Source: SVQP01 sp045658965 (GTDB taxonomy: Bacteria > Bacillota > Clostridia > Oscillospirales > CAG-272). From it: a stretch of DNA of 15,559 nt. Location of the stretch: the NCBI GenBank assembly GCA_045658965.1, contig JAZOVZ010000097.1:1-15559 (forward strand). The letters are read 5' to 3'. The notes beneath the pieces are model-generated. The model searched no databases. It saw nothing but the letters and a program-made list of their open reading frames with translations, and was not told the DNA's origin. The translations under genes were made by a program, and so were the position numbers. This document shows, piece after piece, positions 6,976 to 14,548 of this stretch. The first letter of the stretch is position 1. Each line of letters starts with the position of its first letter.

Positions 6976-7572
6976 ATGATCGGTTTGATTCTTTATATGA
7001 TCGTATTTTTCGTATTCATTCTGCCCTTGACCATTTTATTTGCCGTTGTGGGCGAATATTTGATCAGATCCTTTGCCCTGTACCGCATTGCGGGGCAAAC
7101 CGGCGCATGCAATCCCAAGCATGCGTGGATTCCCGTTTATCAGTATTGGGTTATGGGCAAATGTGCCGAGGAATGTGACGCACAAACGGGTAGAGGCGGC
7201 AAAAAGCCGTGGAAATGGAGTAAGATTTTGCTGATCATGCGCATTTCTTACCTGTGTGCCATGATTTTTATGCCCTTAGCGTTTCTTTTGGCAATATTTG
7301 GCGGCGGTATTTTATTGGAAGCGATCTCCTGGCTGTCCATTGCTCTGACGGTATTCGTTGCCGTTTGTGCCTTCAAAATGTACCGTTATTACGTATCTGA
7401 TCCTTATGACAGCATTGCTTTGGTGCTGACTGTGCTGTATCCCGGCTGGATCTCCACCGCGCTGCTGATCGCATCCTTTTTCAAGCCCGTTATGCAAAAG
7501 CGTCCCGTAGAAAAAGAATCTGCATGTGCGCAGGATGACGCAGCAGAAAAACAAGAGGAGATTGCATTATGA
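6976..7572 (+). CDS. Multi-pass membrane protein, third of four paralogs
   Basis: 198 residues, the shortest of the four. AAAGGAG (6964-6970) lies 5 bases before the ATG. One N-terminal membrane segment (~3-28) leads into the signature: ALYRIAGQTG (34-43), AWIP (50-53), WVMGKCAEECD (58-68) and WSKILLI (81-87). More hydrophobic segments cover ~90-131. The C-terminal motif is FKMYRYY (133-139) with ASFFKPV (166-172), followed by a charged cytoplasmic-type tail rich in Glu, Lys and Asp. The gene follows a terminator, and I see no clear promoter between that and the start. Its expression therefore probably depends on read-through from the first two genes. The stop overlaps the next start by 4 bases. 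Confidence 0.85.
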   Translation: MIGLILYMIVFFVFILPLTILFAVVGEYLIRSFALYRIAGQTGACNPKHAWIPVYQYWVMGKCAEECDAQTGRGGKKPWKWSKILLIMRISYLCAMIFMPLAFLLAIFGGGILLEAISWLSIALTVFVAVCAFKMYRYYVSDPYDSIALVLTVLYPGWISTALLIASFFKPVMQKRPVEKESACAQDDAAEKQEEIAL

Positions 7573-8312
7573 TCCATGAAATCATCCGCGAATATCCGGG
7601 GCTGGGCTCGTTTTTTTACGGGCATTGGGATTCTATTGAAATCAGTTCCAACGTACTTTTGATCTTCATTTTGGGAATGATTGCCGTTGCATTGCTGATC
7701 TTATTGAGCGGTTTGATCGGTTACGTGATGCAGTCCATGGCGCTTACAAGGCTTGCAAAAAAAATGGGCGCGTGGCGCAATATCCGCATCATGGCGTGCC
7801 TGCCCTTTGTCAGATATTTTTCCATTGGCAAGCTTGCCGAGCGGAGTGACGCTGTGCTGGGCAACGAAAAACGCCGTTTATGGGGAAAATTGTTGCTGAT
7901 CGTCTGCTGTTTCTCTATTCCGTTCATGATTGCCGCGTTACTGATCGCCGCATTTGGTCTGGTCGGTACGCAGACGTTTGCCATGGTGGACAGAGTGATT
8001 GATATGTCCCATAACGAACTTGTATATATTTTGGCTTTGATAGTCTTGTTGCCGTTCGTTTTATTGAATCTGGTAGCGTACGAGTGGTATGCTTTGATGA
8101 TGGTGATCTTACCCATAGCGGGTATTTTGTGCCTTATTTTGGGCGTGGCTTTGATTTCATGGGTGCGCGTACTGTGCGGCACGTGCTATTATAAGATACT
8201 GCGTACCGTTTACGCGCAAAAAACGGCATTGATTTTGACCGTAATCGGCGCGGTGACGGGACTGACACCCATTGTGTTGTTTGTTGCGAGCTTAAAAAAA
8301 GCACAAAATTGA
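7569..8312 (+). CDS. Multi-pass membrane protein, fourth and most divergent paralog
   Basis: 247 residues. The ATG overlaps the preceding stop (ATGA, 7569-7572), with AAGAGGAG just upstream, so translation is coupled to paralog 3. An extracytoplasmic-looking N-terminus (~1-27) is followed by a membrane segment (~28-52). The signature has drifted: LTRLAKKMG (59-67), then MACLP (75-79) in place of AWIP, FSIGKLAERSD (84-94) and WGKLLLI (105-111). An extra ~35-residue stretch separates its later membrane segments. The C-terminal motif is YYKILR (207-212), ending in FVASLKKAQN. The loss of AWIP and the extra segment suggest a specialised role. A strong terminator follows at 8322-8355, closing the cassette. 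Function unknown. Confidence 0.85.
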   Translation: MIHEIIREYPGLGSFFYGHWDSIEISSNVLLIFILGMIAVALLILLSGLIGYVMQSMALTRLAKKMGAWRNIRIMACLPFVRYFSIGKLAERSDAVLGNEKRRLWGKLLLIVCCFSIPFMIAALLIAAFGLVGTQTFAMVDRVIDMSHNELVYILALIVLLPFVLLNLVAYEWYALMMVILPIAGILCLILGVALISWVRVLCGTCYYKILRTVYAQKTALILTVIGAVTGLTPIVLFVASLKKAQN

Positions 8313-8321
8313 ATACGAGAA

Positions 8322-8355
8322 AAGGCTCGGCGATTGCCGAGCCTTACGTTTTTTT
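8322..8355 (+). terminator. Rho-independent terminator closing the membrane cassette
   Basis: AAGGCTCGGC (8322-8331) and GCCGAGCCTT (8336-8345) form a perfect 10-bp stem with a GATT loop, followed by a run of seven T at 8349-8355. It lies 9 bases past the stop of the fourth paralog. Confidence 0.95.
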
Positions 8356-8388
8356 GTGCTTGCTCCTCCTCTGCCTTGTCTATGTAAA

Positions 8389-8484
8389 ATGAAATCCGCC
8401 CCCTGTCGGGAGCGGATGAAATCCACTTGCGTGGATGAAATCGCAAAGCGATGAAATCCGCCAACGGTATACCGTTGGCGGATG
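8389..8484. repeat. Array of ATGAAAT spacers alternating with four different hairpins
   Basis: ATGAAAT occurs at 8389-8395, 8416-8422, 8435-8441 and 8451-8457, and a partial ATG follows at 8482. Each is followed by an inverted repeat of different sequence. The first (8396-8415) has a CCGC...GCGG stem with one mismatch. The second is CCAC-TTGC-GTGG (8423-8434). The third is CGC-AAA-GCG (8442-8450). The fourth (8458-8481) is a perfect 24-base palindrome. Spacer identity with changing stems cannot arise by simple tandem duplication. It lies 3' of melA, so on the minus strand the last palindrome is the first structure after the melA stop and may end that transcript. I know no established name for this pattern. 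Confidence 0.85.
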
Positions 8485-8503
8485 TTTGGGGTTATGGGAT
8501 AAA

Positions 8504-9826
8504 TCAGAAGATCGGATAACCTGCTGCCTCGTGTGCGGCACGGAGCTCGTCGCAAAGCGCTACGATCTCGTCGGTGGAGAGCTGGCTGCCGGTGTGGGGA
8601 TCCATCATAGCAGCGTGATATACGTGCTCCATCTTACCCGTCACGGCTGCCTCAATGGTCAGAAGCTGCACGCCTATGTTGGTCATGTTCATTGCAGCAA
8701 GCTGCAGGGGCAGAGGACCTGCGTAGGTGGGATGTACACCGGTGCGGTCAACCATACAAGAGACCTCAACGCAAGCCTCGTCGGGCAGGTTGGGAATCAG
8801 ACCGTTGTTGAGCACGTTACCGCCGATGCGGTAGGGCTGATCGGTGAGAATTGCTTCCATGATGTGAGAAGCGTACTCGCGGGAGCGGTTGTGCGTGATA
8901 TTACCGCCTGCCATCAGCTCTTCCTTCTGGCGAGCCCAATGCGCGATCTGGTTGACGCAGCGTCTGGGGTATTCGTCCAGCGGAATGTTGAACTTTTCAA
9001 TCAGCTCGGGACGGTTTTCCTTGATGTAGAAGTAGTTGTATTCGGAGTTGTGCTCGCTGGATTCGGTGCAGTAGTAGCCAAGCTTGTCAATGTAGTCAAA
9101 GCGGACCATATCGTCGTGCTTTTCGTTTGCATTCTTGGCCTTTGCGCGCTCCTTGATCTCGGGATAGAGGTCGTTGCCGTCCTTATCCTGAATTTCAAGC
9201 AGCCAAGCCATGTGGTTAATGCCCGCGATCTTTTCTTTTCTGCCTTCCAGCTTATCCTGCATGCCAAGGCGATTGAGCAGACCCTCGGAGCAGACCTGCA
9301 CGCTGTGGCAAAGACCAACCGTCTTGATCTTGGTGTATCTCTGCATATAGCCTGCCAGCATTGCCATGGGGTTGGTGTAGTTTAAGAACCAAGCGTTAGG
9401 GCACACTTCTTCCATATCAGCCGCAAATTCCTTGAGCACGACAATGGTACGCAGCGCGCGGAAGATACCGCCAATGCCGAGCGTGTCGCCAATGGTCTGG
9501 CGCAGACCGTACTTCTTGGGCACTTCAAAGTCGATGATGGTGCAAGGATCGTAAAGACCTACCTGAATGGCGTCCACTACGAAATCTGCGCCGCGCAGCG
9601 CGTCCTTGCGGTTTTCCACGCCCAGATACTTGCTGATCTTTGCGCGATTTTCGTTGATGTTCTCGTTGAGCTTGGTGATCAGCAGATAGGATTCTTCCAA
9701 TCTGTCCGCATCAATATCGTAGAGCGCGATCTCTGCATCGTGCAGGCAAGGGGTCAGCATTGCATCGCCCAGCACGTTCTTTGCAAAAACGGTACTGCCC
9801 GCACCCATGAATGTAATTTTAGCCAT
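8504..9826 (-). CDS. melA: Alpha-galactosidase, GH4 family (MelA type)
   Basis: A 440-residue cytoplasmic GH4 enzyme. This family hydrolyses alpha-galactosides such as melibiose through an NAD+-assisted redox mechanism with a divalent metal. The N-terminal Rossmann fold shows GAGST (8-12) and YDID (36-39). NYTNP (149-153) and GLCHSVQ (171-177) supply the family's metal- and sugar-binding Asn, Cys and His. INHMAW (203-208) gives a second His. YYCTESSEHNSEY (251-263) matches the alpha-galactosidase branch better than the 6-phospho-glycosidase branches. Length and ends are normal. The start has AAAGGAG (9834-9840) seven bases upstream. No transporter or regulator is adjacent, so the substrate must enter by a system encoded elsewhere. 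An alpha-glucosidase activity within GH4 is a weaker alternative. Confidence 0.9.
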   Translation of the reverse strand: MAKITFMGAGSTVFAKNVLGDAMLTPCLHDAEIALYDIDADRLEESYLLITKLNENINENRAKISKYLGVENRKDALRGADFVVDAIQVGLYDPCTIIDFEVPKKYGLRQTIGDTLGIGGIFRALRTIVVLKEFAADMEEVCPNAWFLNYTNPMAMLAGYMQRYTKIKTVGLCHSVQVCSEGLLNRLGMQDKLEGRKEKIAGINHMAWLLEIQDKDGNDLYPEIKERAKAKNANEKHDDMVRFDYIDKLGYYCTESSEHNSEYNYFYIKENRPELIEKFNIPLDEYPRRCVNQIAHWARQKEELMAGGNITHNRSREYASHIMEAILTDQPYRIGGNVLNNGLIPNLPDEACVEVSCMVDRTGVHPTYAGPLPLQLAAMNMTNIGVQLLTIEAAVTGKMEHVYHAAMMDPHTGSQLSTDEIVALCDELRAAHEAAGYPIF

Positions 9827-9858
9827 AGTAGTACTCCTTTGCTAATGTAAGTGATTTT

Positions 9859-9887
9859 ATTATACTTTCTTTTGTGCAAAAAATCAA
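9859..9887 (-). promoter_or_regulatory. Sigma-A promoter of melA
   Basis: On the minus strand TTGATT (9882-9887), a 17-base spacer and TATAAT (9859-9864) precede melA. The expected transcript start is near 9852, giving a leader of ~25 bases. I see no clear inverted-repeat operator or CcpA-type cre site. Confidence 0.75.
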
Positions 9888-9947
9888 TAGGGATTTGGGA
9901 TATTTTTATTTTTTTGTTGTAAAGGGCTTTTCGTAAAACAAATTTTA

Positions 9948-9956
9948 TGATATAAT
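9948..9956 (+). promoter_or_regulatory. Extended -10 promoter of the MATE gene
   Basis: TGATATAAT at 9948-9956 is an extended -10 element with a perfect TATAAT. The -35 position (around 9928) is poor. The extended -10 is probably what makes it work. The start codon is 30 bases downstream. Confidence 0.6.
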
Positions 9957-9985
9957 TGTCACAGTTGTGAATTTGGAGCGTTTTT

Positions 9986-11380
9986 ATGAAAAAGAAATTT
10001 TTTGGCAATATACAGTGGGGCCTTTTGCCCACGGTGGTCGCGTTGGCACTGCCCACCATGCTTGAGCAGCTGATGCACACGGCGGTGCAGTACGTGGATA
10101 CCGCCATGGTCGGCTCGCTTGGCACGCAGGCGTCTGCCGCGGTGGGCTCTACCAGCACGGTCGGCTGGCTGGTCGGCAGCTCGCTGTCCGCGCTGGGCGT
10201 GGGATTTTTGTCCTATATCGCGCGCAGTATGGGCGCGGGAGATAAGGAAAAATGCCGCCGCGCGTCTGCACAAGCCGTGCTTGCCGTACTGGTTGCGGGC
10301 ATTTTGTTTACGGTGCTCACGCTCTCGCTCTCTCCCATGGTGCCTGTGCTCATGCAGGTCGATCCCGATATCCGCGACGTTGCCGCAACGTATTTCTTTA
10401 TCGTATATACCCCCATGCTGTTCCGTGCCGCATCCATCATTTTCGGCGGCGTGTTGCGCGGTGCGGGGGATACCAAAACCCCCATGCGCGTGGGTATTTT
10501 GGTCAATATCATCAACGTCGTGCTCAACTTTTTGCTGATCTATCCCACGAGAACTGTCGCGCTGCCGTGGTTTGATCTGTTTGTTCCCGGTGCGGGCTTG
10601 GGTGTCATCGGTGCAGGCGTGGCAAGTGCCATTTCCTTTGTTGCGGGCGGCATTGCCATTACGGTTGCGGTGTTCAGGCACCCCGTCATTTCTCCGCGCG
10701 GGCAGAAATTGCGCCCCGATCAGGAGATCTTGCGCCCCTGCTTAAAGGTTGCGATGCCCAATATGGCGCAAAGATTTGCCACCTCGCTTGGCTACGTGGT
10801 GTTTGCGTCCATGATCAATTCGCTTGGCGATATTTCCACCGCCGCGCACGGCTTTGCCAATACCGTGGAGTCGGCGTTCTATATCCCGGGCTTTGGTATG
10901 CAGGCGGCTGCCGCCACCTTGGCGGGCAACTGCGTGGGGGCGAAGGATAAGGGAAAATTAAAGGACCTTGGCAAGCTGATGCTTGTTTGCGAGGTGCTGC
11001 TCATGATTCTGTCGGGCGGACTTTTGTTCCTTTTGGCAAGACCCATGATGTGCATTTTCTCGTCTGATCCCGAGGTCATCTCGCTGGGCACCACCGTGCT
11101 GCGCATGGTGGCGTTGTCCGAGCCGTTCTACGGTGTGACCATCATTACCGAGGGCATGATGCAGGGCGTGGGCAACACCAAAACGCCGTTTTTCTTCAAC
11201 GTCATGGGCATGTGGGGCATGCGCATTTTCGGTACGTTCTTGTGCTTGATGCTTTTGCCTAATCCCACTTTGGTGGCGGCATGGGGCTGCATGATCGCGC
11301 ATAATCTCGCGCTGTTCTGTATGTTCACGGTGTATTACAGAAAGGGAAAATGGAGCCCGTTGCACAAGAATGTGCAGTGA
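9986..11380 (+). CDS. MATE family multidrug/toxin efflux transporter
   Basis: A 464-residue inner-membrane protein with twelve predicted hydrophobic helices in two MatE halves (about 10-225 and 240-455). MATE proteins export drugs or metabolites in exchange for Na+ or H+. Typical features are P-T-x-x-E-Q near residue 26, AVQYVDTAMVG in helix 1-2, GVLRGAGDTKTPM (~154-166) and the mirrored EGMMQGVGNTKTPF in the second half (~388-401). Both paired loops are hallmarks of the DinF/NorM-like bacterial groups. Length is standard. GGAG (9975-9978) lies 7 bases before the ATG. The gene stands alone between its promoter and a strong terminator, divergent from melA. The substrate cannot be told from sequence, and no regulator gene is adjacent. 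Confidence 0.95.
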   Translation: MKKKFFGNIQWGLLPTVVALALPTMLEQLMHTAVQYVDTAMVGSLGTQASAAVGSTSTVGWLVGSSLSALGVGFLSYIARSMGAGDKEKCRRASAQAVLAVLVAGILFTVLTLSLSPMVPVLMQVDPDIRDVAATYFFIVYTPMLFRAASIIFGGVLRGAGDTKTPMRVGILVNIINVVLNFLLIYPTRTVALPWFDLFVPGAGLGVIGAGVASAISFVAGGIAITVAVFRHPVISPRGQKLRPDQEILRPCLKVAMPNMAQRFATSLGYVVFASMINSLGDISTAAHGFANTVESAFYIPGFGMQAAAATLAGNCVGAKDKGKLKDLGKLMLVCEVLLMILSGGLLFLLARPMMCIFSSDPEVISLGTTVLRMVALSEPFYGVTIITEGMMQGVGNTKTPFFFNVMGMWGMRIFGTFLCLMLLPNPTLVAAWGCMIAHNLALFCMFTVYYRKGKWSPLHKNVQ

Positions 11381-11419
11381 AATCTGCCTTGCGGCAGCTA
11401 TGCATAAAAAACAATTAAA

Positions 11420-11450
11420 GGGGCTGAGTAAATGACTCAGCCCCATTTTG
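11420..11450 (+). terminator. Rho-independent terminator of the MATE gene
   Basis: GGGGCTGAGT (11420-11429) and ACTCAGCCCC (11435-11444) form a perfect 10-bp stem with an AAATG loop, followed by ATTTTGCATTT. The core is similar to that of the terminator at 303-343. Confidence 0.9.
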
Positions 11451-11469
11451 CATTTGCGAATATGGGAAA

Positions 11470-11579
11470 GAGCGTCCGTATGATGCACCTCATCCACCGC
11501 AACCGCTTCTCTCGTTTGGGCTTGTGCCGCGCCCAAACTCGCCCCGCTGCGGTCCCCCTTCCCCAGCGGGGCAAGGCTT
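11470..11579 (-). repeat. Modular repeat element, left copy of an inverted pair
   Basis: Bases 11470-11509 match the reverse complement of 11733-11772 at 39 of 40 positions. Bases 11541-11579 match the reverse complement of 11673-11711 at 38 of 39. Between these conserved arms lies an unrelated 31-base hairpin module (GTTTGGGC at 11514-11521 pairing with GCCCAAAC at 11531-11538). No gene or transposase is present. Confidence 0.9.
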
Positions 11580-11672
11580 TCTTCGCGCATCCTTTACATA
11601 AAGTTGTCCGATTTGGTGTAACACACTCACCTATCCGTCTTGTAACAACTATTCGGTGAGGGCAGCCACAAT

Positions 11673-11772
11673 AAGCCTTGCCCCGCTGGGGAAGGGGGAC
11701 CGCAGCGGAGCGCATTCGCAGTGCGAATAAGCGAAGCGGTTGCGGTGGATGAGGTGCATCATACAGACGCTC
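11673..11772 (+). repeat. Modular repeat element, right copy of an inverted pair
   Basis: It has the same two conserved arms as 11470-11579 in opposite orientation. The central module is shorter (21 bases) and forms a different hairpin: ATTCGC (11714-11719) with GCGAAT (11723-11728). The arm 11673-11711 also contains its own stem, CCCCGCTGGGG. The two copies are 93 bases apart and together could fold into one very long stem. The spacer 11580-11672 holds no recognisable gene. Confidence 0.9.
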
Positions 11773-11872
11773 CTTCACCAAAACGGAGATTCTCATGCAA
11801 AACTAATCAAATACATAGAAAAAATAGTCCTCGATTTTTTGACCCAATTCCCGCGCGCAACTGAAAATATTA

Positions 11873-11901
11873 TTGACAAATATAGAATAATATGATAGAA
11901 T
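11873..11901 (+). promoter_or_regulatory. Sigma-A promoter of the HD-domain gene
   Basis: TTGACA (11873-11878), a 17-base spacer and TAGAAT (11896-11901), with TG at 11893-11894 giving an extended -10. The GTG start lies 34 bases downstream of the -10, so the leader is short. Confidence 0.85.
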
Positions 11902-11934
11902 AAAATCAAATAGGCGTTTTTACGGAGGAAATTT

Positions 11935-12594
11935 GTGATCACCTATGAATCTTTGAAGCATAACGAGGAGATCCGCACCTATATTCGGTGTGCGGACGAG
12001 TCCTTGCGTGCGCTCGGTTTTACCGAGCACAGCTTTGCACACGTTACGCGTGTGTCCGAAACGGCAGCCGATATTTTGATACAGCTTGGATATGATGCGC
12101 ACACGATCGAGCTGACGCGCATTGCGGGATATCTGCACGATATCGGTAACTTGGTCAACCGCGTGGATCACTCGCAAAGCGGTGCACTCATGGCGTTCCG
12201 TATCCTGGATCACATGGGCATGCCGCCCGCCGATATTGCCACGATCGTCACGGCGATCGGCAATCACGACGAGGGCACGGGTGTGCCTGTCAACGGTGTG
12301 TCTGCCGCGCTGATCTTGGCGGACAAGAGCGACGTGCGCCGTACGCGCGTGCGCAACGAGGACTTTGCAACCTTTGATATTCACGACCGCGTCAATTATT
12401 CGGTCACCTCGTCCGAGCTGGTGCTGGACAAGGAGCAAAAGACCGTGACGCTGACCTTGGATATCGATACCGATATGGCGTCGGTCATGTCGTATTTTGA
12501 AATTTTCCTTGGGCGCATGGTCATGTGCCGCAAGGCTGCGGACAGGCTTGGCTTGCAGTTTAAGCTGAATATAAACGGACAAATGTTGATTTGA
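11935..12594 (+). CDS. HD-domain metal-dependent phosphohydrolase
   Basis: A 219-residue soluble protein beginning with GTG. GGAGG (11924-11928) lies 6 bases upstream and supports this start. The HD fold occupies about residues 30-150. Candidate metal ligands are H36 (HVTRV), H68-D69 (LHDIG), H79 (DHSQSG), H111 (IGNHDEG) and D130 (ADKSD). HD proteins hydrolyse phosphate esters, often of nucleotides. No second domain such as RelA, GAF or EAL is attached, so the substrate is open. The C-terminal ~65 residues are an additional region that may dimerise. A phosphate-transporter gene begins 49 bases downstream with no terminator between them, so a common transcript is likely. Any link to phosphate or nucleotide signalling is inference. 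Confidence 0.85.
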   Translation: MITYESLKHNEEIRTYIRCADESLRALGFTEHSFAHVTRVSETAADILIQLGYDAHTIELTRIAGYLHDIGNLVNRVDHSQSGALMAFRILDHMGMPPADIATIVTAIGNHDEGTGVPVNGVSAALILADKSDVRRTRVRNEDFATFDIHDRVNYSVTSSELVLDKEQKTVTLTLDIDTDMASVMSYFEIFLGRMVMCRKAADRLGLQFKLNINGQMLI

Positions 12595-12643
12595 TTGGCG
12601 ATCGGTAGCCGTGCGGCTAAATGATCGGGAAAGGAATTCTCAC

Positions 12644-14464
12644 ATGCAAAACTTTTTGAACAATTTCCATGCCGTTATCACACATGAGAGCGTTGACGTC
12701 TATATGGTGCTCAATCTGCTTTTGGGTCTTGCGCTGTTCTTGTTCGGTATGGACGTCATGGGCGAAGGTCTGAAAAAGAGCGCGGGCAACAAGCTCAAAA
12801 CAATACTGGGCAAAATGACCTCCAATAAATTCAAGGGCTTTTTGCTGGGCCTTGGCGTCACCTTAATTATTCAGTCCTCGTCCGCTACTACCGTTATGGT
12901 CGTCGGTTTTGTAAACTCCGCTACCATGACGCTGGCTCAGGCTGTGGGCGTTATCCTGGGTGCTAACGTCGGTACTGCCATCACCGCATGGCTGACCGCA
13001 ATGACCGGTATGGAAATGGCAGGCGCTGACGGTATTACTGCAGGTCTGCAGTATTTCAAGCCCGATTTCTGGATGCCCATGCTTGCCATTATCGGTATTT
13101 GCTTTACCATGTTCGCAAAGAAGAACAGATATAAGCAGATGGGCAACATTCTGCTGGGCTTTGGCGTGCTGATGACGGGTATGGACATTATGTCCGGTGC
13201 TGTTTCGGTACTTAAGCATATTCCCGAGTTCGGCGAAATTCTCGTCATGTTTGAAAATCCCTTCCTTGGCGTGCTGGCAGGTACGGTGCTGACCGCAATC
13301 GTGCAGTCTTCCTCGGCATCCGTCGGTATTCTGCAGGCGTTGACCGCATCGGGCGCAATCTCGTTCGGTGTTGCTATCCCGATCGTCATGGGTCAGAATA
13401 TCGGTACTTGCGTCACCGCAATGCTGTCCTCCATGAGCTCGTCCAAGAACGGTAAGAGAGCTGCGCTGATCCACTTGTATTTTAACATTATTTCGGTCGT
13501 TCTCGTGCTCGGCGGCTTCTATATCCTGGATGCTATCCTTGATTTCAGCGGTCTTTTGAACGCTACCACCAACATGTGGCATATCGCCATCATTCACACC
13601 GTCTTTAAGCTGATCGCAGTCGTGCTGCTGTTCCCGTTCACCAATCTCATTGTCAAGCTGGCAACCGTGTCCGTGCCCGAAAAGTCCAAGAAGGACGAGG
13701 AAGGCACCGTGCTGGACGAGCGTTTGTTCATCACCCCCGCAATCGCAGTCGAGCAGGCTGAGGTCGCTGCACGCAAAATGGCAGCTGCCGCTTGCGACAG
13801 TATGGACCGCGCACTGATGCTGGTCACCAATTACGACGATAAATCCGCCGACCTTGTACGTAAGTGCGAGGACGACGTGGATAAGATGGAAGACACCATC
13901 GGCTCTTACTTAGTCAAGCTGTCCGCAAAGAACAGCTCGGGCGAGGGCTCGCGTGAGATCACAAAGCTCTTGCACATCATCGGAGACCTTGAGCGTATTT
14001 CCGACCATGCGGTCAATATCGCGGAGTCTGCCGAGGAAATGAAGGATAAGGGCGTACAGTTCTCTCCCGCCGCGCAAAAGGAGATCAATACCATGATCGC
14101 CGCCGTACGTGAGGTGCTTTGGAATGCACGTGAGGGCTTTATCAACGACAATCTGGAAATGGCTGCCTGCGTCGAGCCTCTGGAGGAGGTCATTGACGAT
14201 CTGCGCGACGATATCAAGCTCCATCATATCGTGCGTCTGCAAAACAACGAGTGCACCATGGAAATGGGCTTCATTCTCTCCGACCTGCTGACAAACTGCG
14301 AAAGAGTGGCTGACCATTGCTCCAATATCGCGGGCTGCATGCTGGAGCTCTCGCAGGATAAGGCACTTGACATGCATAAGTATTTGTTTACTGTCAAGCA
14401 CGGCAATCCCGAATTTGACCGCAGATATCAGGAGTATAAAGAAAAATACCCCATCGATAACTGA
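12644..14464 (+). CDS. Na/Pi cotransporter family protein with C-terminal PhoU-like domain
   Basis: 606 residues from ATG 12644, with GGAAAGGA (12628-12635) 8 bases upstream. The longer reading from GTG 12611 is rejected because it has no ribosome binding site and lies in a small hairpin. Residues ~20-335 are membrane segments containing the two inverted Na/Pi repeats, marked by QSSSATT (77-83) and QSSSASV (221-227). Together these are thought to bind sodium and phosphate in the NptA/SLC34-related family. Residues ~365-590 form two PhoU-like helical repeats, with LERISDHAVNIAE (449-461) and a second ERVADHCSNIA near 555. This fusion is usual in Clostridia. It likely imports (or balances) phosphate with PhoU-type control. 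It is probably cotranscribed with the HD gene and is followed by a terminator. Confidence 0.93.
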   Translation: MQNFLNNFHAVITHESVDVYMVLNLLLGLALFLFGMDVMGEGLKKSAGNKLKTILGKMTSNKFKGFLLGLGVTLIIQSSSATTVMVVGFVNSATMTLAQAVGVILGANVGTAITAWLTAMTGMEMAGADGITAGLQYFKPDFWMPMLAIIGICFTMFAKKNRYKQMGNILLGFGVLMTGMDIMSGAVSVLKHIPEFGEILVMFENPFLGVLAGTVLTAIVQSSSASVGILQALTASGAISFGVAIPIVMGQNIGTCVTAMLSSMSSSKNGKRAALIHLYFNIISVVLVLGGFYILDAILDFSGLLNATTNMWHIAIIHTVFKLIAVVLLFPFTNLIVKLATVSVPEKSKKDEEGTVLDERLFITPAIAVEQAEVAARKMAAAACDSMDRALMLVTNYDDKSADLVRKCEDDVDKMEDTIGSYLVKLSAKNSSGEGSREITKLLHIIGDLERISDHAVNIAESAEEMKDKGVQFSPAAQKEINTMIAAVREVLWNAREGFINDNLEMAACVEPLEEVIDDLRDDIKLHHIVRLQNNECTMEMGFILSDLLTNCERVADHCSNIAGCMLELSQDKALDMHKYLFTVKHGNPEFDRRYQEYKEKYPIDN

Positions 14465-14495
14465 TACTGACAGTTGAGAAACGCATAAAATCGAG

Positions 14496-14524
14496 AAAAC
14501 TGCCCTGCTTTGCAGGGCGGTTTT
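14496..14524 (+). terminator. Rho-independent terminator after the Na/Pi transporter
   Basis: AAAACTGCCCTGC (14496-14508) pairs with GCAGGGCGGTTTT (14512-14524) around a TTT loop, with one G-U wobble. The transcript ends in four U. It lies 32 bases after the transporter stop and 24 bases before nth, so nth may need read-through or an unseen promoter. Confidence 0.85.
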
Positions 14525-14548
14525 CGCACATTTATAAAAGGAAACGCA

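Noticed and set aside
8389..8484. CRISPR array
   Set aside because: The conserved unit is only 7 bases, the variable parts are self-complementary hairpins, and no cas gene is present.
8435..9385. 316-codon forward open frame opposite melA
   Set aside because: Shadow of the GH4 gene. Its start lies inside the ATGAAAT hairpin array without a ribosome binding site.
9959..10681. 240-codon reverse open frame opposite the MATE gene
   Set aside because: Arg/His-rich composition typical of the antisense of a hydrophobic GC-rich membrane protein.
11470..11772. Insertion sequence with long terminal inverted repeats
   Set aside because: The 93-base interior cannot encode a transposase, and no flanking target duplication is evident. 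The pair reads better as two separate repeat elements.
12611..12643. GTG at 12611 as start of the Na/Pi transporter
   Set aside because: It lies within the hairpin TAGCCG-TG-CGGCTA with no ribosome binding site, while ATG 12644 has GGAAAGGA upstream.
14510..14548. TTG at 14510 as start of nth
   Set aside because: It lies in the loop of the upstream terminator, and ATG 14549 has a good ribosome binding site and matches the family length.
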